The notes below the pieces were generated by a model. That model searched no databases. It worked only from the letters and a program-made list of their open reading frames with translations, and was not told where the DNA came from. Shown here one piece after another: positions 8,144-15,559 of a stretch of DNA of 64,000 nucleotides. Origin of the DNA: Nisaea acidiphila (GTDB taxonomy: Bacteria > Pseudomonadota > Alphaproteobacteria > Thalassobaculales > Thalassobaculaceae); contig NZ_CP102480.1 in NCBI RefSeq assembly GCF_024662015.1, positions 4,682,002-4,746,001 of the forward strand, in the 5' to 3' direction. Position numbers and translations under genes: made by a program. Every line of letters starts with the position of its first letter. Within the stretch, counting starts at the first letter, position 1.

Positions 8144-10797
8144 GATCCGCTTCCCTCGTCGTAGCGATGTCGGCCAGGATTGAAATAGAGATCGCGCAAC
8201 GAGCGCGTTCGCCAGGCCTCCGGGCTGACCTCGTTGAGCGAGCCGCGATGCAGGCCGATATTGAAACGGCTTAGCGAATAATAGGTGAAGCTCGAAAGCA
8301 TCAAGATGATGAAACCGATCTGAACCTTTGTCAGAACCGCTTGCGCCCAGAAAAACGTGCCGAGTTCGGTGTCGAGCGGGCGCAACGCAGTCGATTTTCC
8401 TATGCTGATCCCGACGAGAGCATCCTGGATTGAGAGACTTTGCGCTTGGGGCTTTCTCCAGAACGCATATTGAATGCGGGCGCCCAGGCGATCGTTCGGA
8501 GCGGAATACCCTTGGCTGGCATGGACGAGATGGAAAAAATCGCTCCTCCATCTCGGAGTAACCGGAAGAGGGCCCTGTGCCTCCAGATACTCAAGTGCCA
8601 TGATCGCGGTTCGGTGTTCCTGCCGCGAGAGATGCAGGATCTTTCGCGCGTCCCCCAACAGGACGGAAACCGTTCCCCGGGTCTTTCTTGGAAATTCATC
8701 CAGCTCTAGCGTGTCGAAGGACTTCCGAGGCTTGCCGGCAGACGCGTCGGCCGTTTCGGTCGCCAGCAAGCCGGGCTTCATGAGGTGTTGCGTTCCCGCT
8801 GCCTGAGCGTTTTGGCTCTCCGCGGGAGTGAAGCGTCGCCGATACTCTGTGATCTGAGTCAGGAGTTCAGCGGATCGCATCTGCGTATCCGATGGAGTCC
8901 GGCTTTTCCAAACCGCATCGAAGATGTCGCGATCGCTGACAGCGTCATCGTGGCGGAAGGGAAACAAATCAACCGCACGGCATACGGTTGGAACGTCCAG
9001 CACCAACCGTGTCAGCTCCCGTTCCCAGCTGCAGTAAGCCGCATATTTGACTAGGATATGTTCGATGTCGGCGGGCGCGCCGGCATGCAGTTTCTCGGAG
9101 GTCAGTGAGAGTATGGGCGCGAGATTCACGATGAACAGTCCGGCAAACAAAGCTGTCCCGTGTTTCCACCAGGTCATCTTCCATGACGAAGAGCTGTGCG
9201 GCCAGCGCCGCACCGGTTCCTCGACCCTGACGTCCCATGCTTCCCGGATGAGATAGCGCCGGTCTCGGCGCAAGCGGTTGAGGAAAAAAACGACCGCGCC
9301 GGCATAGACGCCGGCCCCAGCCCCCCAGGGCGCCATTCGAAGCACGACATCCGGTGGAGTGGCCCATGTGCCGGAGAGTTGGGTGAAGAGGAACGACATT
9401 CCGGCTACCGAAAAGACGACCCCCATCAGGCTCGCGACGACCACGCCTGTCGTACGGTCCAGAATCTTGCCCGAGAGGGAATACGAGACCTTCTGTCCGA
9501 CGAGAAAAATCATTACCGGAAGGAAGAAGGCAAAAAGTCCGTAGAAAACCCAATAAAGAATATGGTCGGTCTGAATGTTGCCGCTGAGATACCCGATCGC
9601 TCCTTTCCAATTCACAAACAGTCCGGACAACCACAAAAACGCCGGCGGGAGCATTGCGCCAATGGCAATCGAGCCTGGAACAACGGCCAATAACAAGACC
9701 AGTGGGCGAACCGGGTCGGGATAGAATCTTTTGTCTTCGAGGCCATTTGCGCCAAGGTATTGCAGGTCGCTCCAGACATCCTCGTCATTGTCGTTTGCCG
9801 ACAGGAGCAAGGCCGCGAATGCCTGACATACGCGATCGAGGAGATGTGTAAGTTCGGTCTTCACCAATTCGCGATCCGGGACGAGGCCGTCGTCCGGATT
9901 TGATTGGGGTTGTTTGCCGGATTGCGCTTCGTTCAACGCGCGGACCCGCTGCCAGTTCAAGGCAAAGCTTCGTTTCAGTCCGGGCCAGTCAATCGCCGCG
10001 TCCTTGAAGAACTCTCCGGCCTGGCCGAACTGCTCGCGCTGCGACAGCCGCCACATCAGATAGTAGTTCACCGCCCATTGCCGTTCGATCGAGCCGAATG
10101 GCTTCTGGAAATGGCCGGGCGAGGGGCATGGGTCTTCCGGCTTAGGGGCTTCCCGCATTTTTTCCGGAGAACGGCAATTCTGAGATCCCAATAGGGAATC
10201 GGAGCCAAGCATATCGAAGAAGTCGGCGTCCCGCGGGACAACCGAGGCAACGGCATCGGTCAGCCTGTGGAACTCTTCGGGAATAGACGCTGCATGCAGA
10301 AGCATGCGCCTGAGCCAGGTAAACGGATTGAGCTGGAAATCCTGGCTGACGAGCATGCTGATAACGGCGGCCGCTGTTATCGCCATGATGTTCTTTATGG
10401 GAGTTTCTTCAGACGGGGATCCGGCGGAATCGCCGCTATTCGGCGCCAGATTGCCGAGCTTGTTCACATCGTTCATGACCTCGGGGATGAAAGCTGCGGC
10501 CAGAAACAGAACGCCCGCCGTTCCGACAAAGATCGCTTTTGCCGTGGTCAAGGCATCGCGCCGGGTAATGAAACGGGCGCGGAAGCCGTTTTCTATGGTT
10601 TCGCGGATTGCGCGGTTAAATGCCTGGCTTCCCGTGTAGATGACGGCGGCCAGACCAACGAAGATCAGAATGCCGGTGAGGATCGTGCCTCCTTCGGCAT
10701 TTTCCGCCGCGTTCACCGGGGAGGCGGACAAAAGGAGTATGCCCGCGCTCAAGAGCACGGTTCCCAACTTCGCGATCCCGACCGTTTTTCTCCGCAT
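8140..10797 (-). CDS. Unrecognised 885-residue multi-pass membrane protein
   Basis: I do not recognise the family. The protein has a signal-like N-terminus (8-30, SPVNAAENA) and hydrophobic segments at about 37-56, 86-106, 134-152, 364-394, 412-434, 450-472, 488-508, 545-564 and 823-841. There is a soluble stretch of about 200 residues between segments 3 and 4 (with three Cys at 208-224), and another of about 250 residues between 565 and 822. No Walker, kinase or channel-filter motif is obvious. The ATG at 10797 has AGAGGA upstream. The last codon overlaps the cyclic-nucleotide-binding gene by four bases, so both are expected to work together, perhaps as a ligand-gated transporter, channel or sensor; that role is inference. 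Base composition is less GC-rich than the flanking genes. Confidence 0.6.
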   Translation of the reverse strand: MRRKTVGIAKLGTVLLSAGILLLSASPVNAAENAEGGTILTGILIFVGLAAVIYTGSQAFNRAIRETIENGFRARFITRRDALTTAKAIFVGTAGVLFLAAAFIPEVMNDVNKLGNLAPNSGDSAGSPSEETPIKNIMAITAAAVISMLVSQDFQLNPFTWLRRMLLHAASIPEEFHRLTDAVASVVPRDADFFDMLGSDSLLGSQNCRSPEKMREAPKPEDPCPSPGHFQKPFGSIERQWAVNYYLMWRLSQREQFGQAGEFFKDAAIDWPGLKRSFALNWQRVRALNEAQSGKQPQSNPDDGLVPDRELVKTELTHLLDRVCQAFAALLLSANDNDEDVWSDLQYLGANGLEDKRFYPDPVRPLVLLLAVVPGSIAIGAMLPPAFLWLSGLFVNWKGAIGYLSGNIQTDHILYWVFYGLFAFFLPVMIFLVGQKVSYSLSGKILDRTTGVVVASLMGVVFSVAGMSFLFTQLSGTWATPPDVVLRMAPWGAGAGVYAGAVVFFLNRLRRDRRYLIREAWDVRVEEPVRRWPHSSSSWKMTWWKHGTALFAGLFIVNLAPILSLTSEKLHAGAPADIEHILVKYAAYCSWERELTRLVLDVPTVCRAVDLFPFRHDDAVSDRDIFDAVWKSRTPSDTQMRSAELLTQITEYRRRFTPAESQNAQAAGTQHLMKPGLLATETADASAGKPRKSFDTLELDEFPRKTRGTVSVLLGDARKILHLSRQEHRTAIMALEYLEAQGPLPVTPRWRSDFFHLVHASQGYSAPNDRLGARIQYAFWRKPQAQSLSIQDALVGISIGKSTALRPLDTELGTFFWAQAVLTKVQIGFIILMLSSFTYYSLSRFNIGLHRGSLNEVSPEAWRTRSLRDLYFNPGRHRYDEGSGS

Positions 10798-11151
10798 GTT
10801 TCCTCTTTGGCCGAGGACAATTCTTCACGCAGGGCCTGATTGGCGTCGCGCGAAGAGATGAAATTAATTTTCAATTAATGATAATCTTTTTCTGAATTCG
10901 AACGATGAAAATATTTTCGAAGTTTCGCAGGGCTGAAAAGAGAAGTGGCTCGCCGATTTTGTCGTACGTCAGTTCGACCATTTATTTGAAACGCGCGAGA
11001 GACAGGTTGGCGGTACGCGAGATTTCAACGCAATGTGAAGGTATTGCGAGCGGGGGAAGCGGTCTCCCGGCTGGTAATTGCGAATGAGACCTATTATCTT
11101 TTAGCCTGAAGGATGCGATGTCCAAGCGTTGCAGAAGGATGGGGGCTCAAC
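10798..11151. other. Intergenic region with AT-rich promoter segment
   Basis: This 354-base spacer lies between the divergent membrane-protein gene and the lipoprotein gene. It is much more AT-rich than its surroundings around 10860-10905 and contains a palindrome (listed separately). A 60-codon frame at 10905-11087 has no supporting start signal or recognisable protein and is not called. Confidence 0.45.
10863..10879. promoter_or_regulatory. Perfect inverted repeat ATTAATT-TTC-AATTAAT upstream of the 885-residue gene
   Basis: The 7-bp arms at 10863-10869 and 10873-10879 are separated by three bases. They lie 66 bases upstream of the ATG at 10797 on the minus strand. A TATCAT hexamer overlaps the distal edge on that strand. 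The position fits an operator or promoter element for the membrane protein / cNMP-binding pair. Confidence 0.4.
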
Positions 11152-11691
11152 ATGGAAAACCGCAATCCGGGATGTACCCGCAGCGTATTGGCGTCACTTG
11201 CGGTGACGTTCTTCCTGCTCGCAGGCTGCACCACGCCAACGCCTTACGCGCCAGCAACGGACCGGTTCGGCTATCGGGAAAACGCGATCGAGAGCGACCG
11301 GTTCCGCGTCAGTTTCCGGGGCAATTCCGCGACCGATCGGGAAACTGTCGAGACATATCTCCTCTATCGGGCGGCGGAGCTGACCCTGGAAAAGGGCGGA
11401 ACCTTCTTCACCGTCGTTGCCCGCGATCTCGAAAAGAACAAGCGGTACGTCCATCACACCTACTATCCGTTCGCCTATAGCGGCTACGGCGCGTACGGCT
11501 ATCACGGCGGCTATTACTTCCGCAGTTCCTTCGCGCACGGAACCTCGGACAGCATCGCCATCACCCGCTACGAGGCGATCGCCGAGATCGTCATCGGCGG
11601 CGAGGAACTCCGGACGGACGGTCCGAGCGCATACGATGCGCGTGAAGTGCTGGAAAACATCGGCCCCCGGGTCGAGCGCCCCCGGAACTGA
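11152..11691 (+). CDS. CC0125/CC1285-type lipoprotein
   Basis: The 179-residue protein has a lipoprotein signal with lipobox LAGC (lipidated Cys26). The body FRVSFRGNSATDRETVETYLLYRAAELTLEKGG... with A-YxxT/F and FTVVARD segments matches the alphaproteobacterial CC0125/CC1285 lipoprotein family of unknown function. A Tyr/Gly-rich stretch (YSGYGAYGYHGGYYF) sits in the middle. An in-frame ATG at 11113 exists, but the ATG at 11152 places the hydrophobic signal at the expected distance. It is presumably anchored in the outer membrane. Confidence 0.75.
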   Translation: MENRNPGCTRSVLASLAVTFFLLAGCTTPTPYAPATDRFGYRENAIESDRFRVSFRGNSATDRETVETYLLYRAAELTLEKGGTFFTVVARDLEKNKRYVHHTYYPFAYSGYGAYGYHGGYYFRSSFAHGTSDSIAITRYEAIAEIVIGGEELRTDGPSAYDAREVLENIGPRVERPRN

Positions 11692-11693
11692 AC

Positions 11694-11798
11694 GCCTGCC
11701 GCATTGACCTCCGCGTGCCTTTGAGCGATACGGAACCAAAGGCAGGCCCTTCGGGCGCCTGAAAGGTCCGTAAGGACCTCGGGGACGAGGAGAGAGAG
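11694..11798 (+). promoter_or_regulatory. Structured leader with alternative hairpins ahead of NDUFS4-like gene
   Basis: Four pairings can be drawn: TGCCTTTG (11716-11723) with CAAAGGCA (11737-11744); CAGGC (11743-11747) with GCCTG (11757-11761) capped by a C(TTCG)G loop; AGGTCC (11764-11769) with GGACCT (11774-11779) around GTAA; and CCTC (11777-11780) with GAGG (11787-11790), the last inside the Shine-Dalgarno region. A further long-range option pairs GCCTGCC (11694-11700) with GGCAGGC (11741-11747). Neighbouring hairpins share bases and so exclude each other, which is a riboregulator-like layout. No known riboswitch class is recognised. Confidence 0.4.
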
Positions 11799-12113
11799 AT
11801 GACCGTACGGATCTACCGGCCGAGCAAGTCGGCGATGCAGTCCGGCCGCGCCAAGACCAGGCGCTGGGTGCTGGAGCCCGAACTCGAAACCGCGCGGCGG
11901 CCTGAGCCTCTGATGGGCTGGGTCAGCAGCGGCGATACCAAGAACCAGATCCGGCTGACCTTCGAGACCAAGGAAGAAGCCGTCGCCTATGCGAAGAAGC
12001 ACGGTCTCGATTACATCGTCCAGGGCGAGCATAACCGCAAGCTGAAGCCGAAAGGCTATGCGGACAATTTCGCCGCCGAACGCTTCGCGACCTGGGGCAC
12101 CTGGACCCACTGA
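11799..12113 (+). CDS. NDUFS4-like NADH dehydrogenase accessory subunit
   Basis: The 104-residue protein matches the ETC complex I conserved region of NDUFS4 (18-kDa subunit), found in alphaproteobacteria and mitochondria. Characteristic parts are VRIYRPSKSAMQSGRAKTRRWVLE, MGWVSSGDTKNQIRLTFETKEEAVAYAKKHGLDY and NFAAERFATWGTWTH. It binds the peripheral arm of complex I on the cytoplasmic side and aids its assembly or stability. The ATG at 11799 follows GAGGAGAGAGAG. It is monocistronic, between the lipoprotein gene and tRNA-Arg. Confidence 0.93.
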   Translation: MTVRIYRPSKSAMQSGRAKTRRWVLEPELETARRPEPLMGWVSSGDTKNQIRLTFETKEEAVAYAKKHGLDYIVQGEHNRKLKPKGYADNFAAERFATWGTWTH

Positions 12114-12139
12114 GATTTCCCGCGTTTCACGCTTTTTGC

Positions 12140-12216
12140 GGCCCCGTAGCTCAACTGGATAGAGCACCGGACTTCTAATCCGACGGTTGCAGGTTCGAGT
12201 CCTGCCGGGGTCGCCA
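12140..12216 (+). tRNA. tRNA-Arg(TCT)
   Basis: The acceptor GGCCCCG (12140-12146) pairs with CGGGGTC, followed by discriminator G and an encoded CCA ending at 12216. The anticodon loop CTTCTAA contains TCT, and the T-arm is GCAGG-TTCGAGT-CCTGC. The length is 77 bases. Confidence 0.97.
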
Positions 12217-12230
12217 TTCCTCGCCGCGCC

Positions 12231-13040
12231 TTACATGCCGGCCGAAAACCTGACATTCCGCGCCATTTCGACCAGCCTCGGGCCGAGCTCGTTCTCCAGA
12301 CGCTCTTTCGAGAGGAGATAGGCGGGACCGCCGCAATTGAAGGCGAATACCGGGTCGCCGAGATTGGGGCTGCGGAACGGGACGCTGACGGCGTGGACGT
12401 CGGGCTGCCAGTCGCCGAGATTGGCGTAGAAGCCGCGCTCCCCGATCTGCGTAACCGCATCGGCAATCACGCCTTCGACATGATCCCAATTAGACGGATC
12501 GGTCTCGGCCCTGATCTCTTCCATGACGGAGACGCGCTCGTCCGGTGGCAGGGAGGCGAGATAGGCGCGCCCCATGGCGGTGTCGGTCAGCGACACCCTT
12601 GAGCCCACTCCGAGGAGCAGGGACACCATTCCTGAACTGCGCGCGCAGGAAACGTAGAGCATGCTGGTGCCGTCACGCACGCCGAGAGCGACGAGGACGC
12701 CGGAGCCGGCATGGTCGGCGAGATCCTGCATGTAGGGCTGGGCGATCTCGCGGACCTTCATCCCGGAGAGACAGGCGTACCCGAGTGCAAGCACTGAGGG
12801 GCCGAGTTTGTACTGCCCGAGATCTTCCGCGTAGATGAGATAACCGAACTTGGCGAGCGTGAAGGTGAGGCGTGAGACCGTCGCTTTCGGGATACCGCTG
12901 CGTTTCGAGAGCTCCTGGTTTCCGAGGAACGTGTCCTCGTGCTGGAAGCAGCGCAGAAGCGTCAGCCCCTTGGCGAGAGACTCCACGACTTGACGGTCGT
13001 CCTGGGTGCCCTCTGGAAGGTTCGTCCGGCGGTTCGTCAT
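12231..13040 (-). CDS. IclR-family transcriptional regulator
   Basis: The 269-residue protein has an N-terminal winged helix-turn-helix (about 18-80: ESLAKGLTLLRCFQ..., ELSKRSGIPKATVSRLTFTLAKFGYL) and a C-terminal IclR effector domain (about 95-265, with GMVSLLLGVGSRVSLTDTAMGRAYLASLP). The ATG at 13040 has GAGG eight bases upstream and is preferred to 13073. It is divergent from the acyl-CoA dehydrogenase operon, and a 15-bp palindrome lies between them, so it most likely controls that operon in response to a carboxylic-acid or aromatic ligand. Confidence 0.9.
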   Translation of the reverse strand: MTNRRTNLPEGTQDDRQVVESLAKGLTLLRCFQHEDTFLGNQELSKRSGIPKATVSRLTFTLAKFGYLIYAEDLGQYKLGPSVLALGYACLSGMKVREIAQPYMQDLADHAGSGVLVALGVRDGTSMLYVSCARSSGMVSLLLGVGSRVSLTDTAMGRAYLASLPPDERVSVMEEIRAETDPSNWDHVEGVIADAVTQIGERGFYANLGDWQPDVHAVSVPFRSPNLGDPVFAFNCGGPAYLLSKERLENELGPRLVEMARNVRFSAGM

Positions 13041-13114
13041 CTGGCCTCGCAATCCAAGGGGTAATGCTCTCATCCGAGTGGTCTACGGCGCAATCTAGCA
13101 AAAATGTATGCGTG

Positions 13115-13129
13115 TTTCACACAGTGAAA
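13115..13129. promoter_or_regulatory. Candidate IclR operator TTTCAC-ACA-GTGAAA
   Basis: This is a perfect palindrome with 6-bp arms and a 3-base centre. It lies in the 235-base divergent region between the IclR gene and the acyl-CoA dehydrogenase gene, 75 bases upstream of the IclR start. Its size and TTTCA/TGAAA arms match operators bound by IclR-family dimers. No other palindrome of this quality was seen in the spacer. Confidence 0.6.
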
Positions 13130-13275
13130 TATGGGGTCCAATTTTGATTGTTCGGACTCCTTACGCGTGATAACGACTCTGTCGGCGCGCCGGGATTACT
13201 GCTTGGCGCCGTCTCTCTTTCCGGAGCTTCCGGCAGCGGCCGAACGCTTCGGCCGCAACCGCATCGGACCTTGCC

Positions 13276-14499
13276 ATGACCGAGATAGACACACAGCGGA
13301 TCCTGACGGACGCCGCTCTCGACTGGACAATCTGGCCCTTCTTCGACGACTCGCATCGTGCGCTTCAGACGCGCATCAAGACGGAGCTGGCCGCCGATCT
13401 CGCGGACATCGTCGAAGACGAACACAAAGGCACGAGCGGTGCCGACGAGATCAGCGTTCGGTTCGTGCGCCGCCTCGGCCAGCGCGGCTGGCTCCGCTTT
13501 GCGGTGCCCGCGGCATATGGCGGCGTCCACGACGAGCTTGAATCCCGATCCCTGGTGATGATGCGCTGCGCCCTCGGCGAGTTGAGCGGCCTCGCCGATT
13601 TCGCTTTCGCGATGCAGGGGCTCGGTTCGGCGTCCGTCTCGCTATTCGGTTCGGAAGAGCTGAAAAGCGCGCTGTTGCCGGATGTCGCGACAGGCGACCG
13701 GATCGCTGCCTTCGCGCTGTCGGAACCCAATGCCGGAAGCGATGTCGCGGCACTGGAAACCGTCGCGACGCCCGATGGCGATGGGTTCGTTCTCAACGGC
13801 CTCAAGACCTTCATTTCCAATGCCGGGATCGCCGATCACTACGTCACCTTCGCGAAGATCGAGGGCATCGAGGGACGCCGCAACATGGGGGCCTTTGTGA
13901 TCGAAGCGGACACGCCCGGCCTGACGGTCGCGGAGAAGATCGACGTGATCGCGCCGCATCCGCTTGGCGCCCTCAGGTTCGAGGATTGCCGGGTGCCGGC
14001 GGCGCGGATGCTCGGCGCGCCCGGCGACGGTTTCAAGATCGCCATGGCGACCCTCGACATCTTCCGTCCAACCGTTGGGGCGGCCGCGCTCGGGTTCGCC
14101 CGCCAGGCCTTCGCACACGGAATGCACCGGGCGCTGACCCGGCCGATGATGGGCCAGATGCTCGGCGAACATCAGATCACCCAGACCAAGCTCGCGGAAA
14201 TGGCCCTGGCGCTCGAATCCTCTGCGCTGCTGATCGCGCGCGCCGCGTGGGCCAAGGATCGCGGCGAGCACCGCACGACCCGCGAGGCGGCGATGGCGAA
14301 GCTCCAGGCGACGGAAGCGGCGCAGCATGTGATCGACGCCGCGGTGCAGCTCTGGGGCGGTCTCGGCGTCGTCTCGGGGATGCCGGTAGCCCGGCTCTAT
14401 CAGGAGATCCGGGCGCTGCGAATCTATGAAGGGGCGAGCGAGGTCCAGAAGCTGATTATCGGACGCCATTTGCTGTCTTGCATGCAGGAGAAGAATTGA
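13276..14499 (+). CDS. Acyl-CoA dehydrogenase
   Basis: This 407-residue flavoenzyme has the three ACAD domains: an N-terminal helical domain, a middle beta domain with [18 protein letters not shown] and [24 protein letters not shown], and a C-terminal helical domain ending [19 protein letters not shown]. The Glu of IYEG (about 385) is in the catalytic-base position used by several subfamilies. It would introduce an alpha-beta double bond into an acyl-CoA using FAD and pass electrons to ETF. It is the first gene of a three-gene operon; the next start is one base after its stop. The acyl chain is not predictable here. Confidence 0.9.
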   Translation: MTEIDTQRILTDAALDWTIWPFFDDSHRALQTRIKTELAADLADIVEDEHKGTSGADEISVRFVRRLGQRGWLRFAVPAAYGGVHDELESRSLVMMRCALGELSGLADFAFAMQGLGSASVSLFGSEELKSALLPDVATGDRIAAFALSEPNAGSDVAALETVATPDGDGFVLNGLKTFISNAGIADHYVTFAKIEGIEGRRNMGAFVIEADTPGLTVAEKIDVIAPHPLGALRFEDCRVPAARMLGAPGDGFKIAMATLDIFRPTVGAAALGFARQAFAHGMHRALTRPMMGQMLGEHQITQTKLAEMALALESSALLIARAAWAKDRGEHRTTREAAMAKLQATEAAQHVIDAAVQLWGGLGVVSGMPVARLYQEIRALRIYEGASEVQKLIIGRHLLSCMQEKN

Positions 14500-14500
14500 G

Positions 14501-15547
14501 ATGACCACCCCGCGCTGGAAGAACAGGCCGGAAGGCTCGAACTGGGGCGATTTCGGGCCGGACGACCAGATCGGCCGCCTCAATTTCCTGACGCCGGAGA
14601 AGGTGCTGCAGGGGATCGCCGAGGTTAAACACGGCAAGTCCTTCTGTCTCAGCATGCCGCTCGATTATCCGGGCGGCACCGTGCTCAGCGCACGCCGCCG
14701 GCCGCCGCAGGTCATGGCCGGGATGCGAAACGGGCGTCCTTACTACAACTACGCGATGCAGGACGAGAACCCTGACCTGACTGACGTGATCACCGACGAT
14801 GCGGTGCTGATCTACACTCAATACTCGACACAATGGGACGCGCTGGCCCATGTCGGCAGCCATTTCGATGCCGACGGAGATGGCGTGGACGAGATGGTCT
14901 ATTACAACGGCTTTCGCGCCGGCACCGATGTGATCGGTCCGGAGGAGCCGCATTTCGACGAGGGAACCGGCTGCACCCATAGCGGGGTCGAGGCGCGCAA
15001 GCTCGGCATCGAGTCCATGGCGGCGACCGGCGTGCAGGGACGCGGCTGTCTGATCGATCTCGCGCACCATTTCGGGATGGAACGCAAGCTGATCGGTTAT
15101 GAGGAGGTGATGCGGGCCTGCGAGGCGGACGGGGTCGAGGTGGAGAAGGGCGATCTCGTGTGCCTGCATACCGGTTTCGCCAAGGTCATTCTCGACATGA
15201 ACAAGAACCCGGATCCGAAAGTCGTCGCCTCCTCCTGCGTGGAGCTCGACGGCCGGGACGAAAAGCTCCTTAAATGGATCGACGAGTCAGGACTGGCGGC
15301 GCTGATCGCGGACAATTTCTCCGTCGAGGCGTTCCCTGGAACGAAGACGGAGGGCCGGCACGCGACCTTGCCGCTCCACGAACTCTGTCTCTTCAAGCTC
15401 GGCATTCATCTGGGCGAACTCTGGTACCTGAGCGATCTTGCGAACTGGCTGCGCGAGAACGGCCGCTCCCGGTTCCTGCTGACCGCGCCGCCGCTCCGGC
15501 TCCCGGGCGCCGTCGGGTCGCCCGTGACTCCGATCGCAACTGTCTGA
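14501..15547 (+). CDS. Cyclase family protein (kynurenine formamidase-like hydrolase)
   Basis: The 348-residue protein belongs to the cyclase superfamily (PF04199), metal-dependent hydrolases that include bacterial kynurenine formamidase and isatin hydrolase. The metal-binding region reads TQWDALAHVGSHFDADGDGVDEMVYYNG (about 107-135), in which H-G-HFD replaces the canonical HxGTHxDxP. GCLIDLAHHFG and DLVCLHTGF are further family segments. It starts one base after the acyl-CoA dehydrogenase stop, and a CoA ligase follows after 12 bases, so it probably hydrolyses a ring or amide intermediate in the same catabolic route. Confidence 0.8.
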   Translation: MTTPRWKNRPEGSNWGDFGPDDQIGRLNFLTPEKVLQGIAEVKHGKSFCLSMPLDYPGGTVLSARRRPPQVMAGMRNGRPYYNYAMQDENPDLTDVITDDAVLIYTQYSTQWDALAHVGSHFDADGDGVDEMVYYNGFRAGTDVIGPEEPHFDEGTGCTHSGVEARKLGIESMAATGVQGRGCLIDLAHHFGMERKLIGYEEVMRACEADGVEVEKGDLVCLHTGFAKVILDMNKNPDPKVVASSCVELDGRDEKLLKWIDESGLAALIADNFSVEAFPGTKTEGRHATLPLHELCLFKLGIHLGELWYLSDLANWLRENGRSRFLLTAPPLRLPGAVGSPVTPIATV

Positions 15548-15559
15548 CGGACGGTCGAG

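Noticed and set aside
8144..8551. N-terminal extension of the cNMP-binding protein
   Set aside because: It is an out-of-frame reading of the membrane-protein gene; the GTG at 8143 in the overlap is the better start.
10905..11087. 60-codon ORF in the AT-rich spacer
   Set aside because: No ribosome site, no recognisable sequence, and it lies in a probable promoter region.
7568..12216. Genomic island bounded by tRNA-Pro and tRNA-Arg
   Set aside because: No integrase, no direct repeat of a tRNA 3' end and no mobility gene were seen; the NDUFS4-like gene inside is core. Only the membrane/cNMP pair looks accessory.
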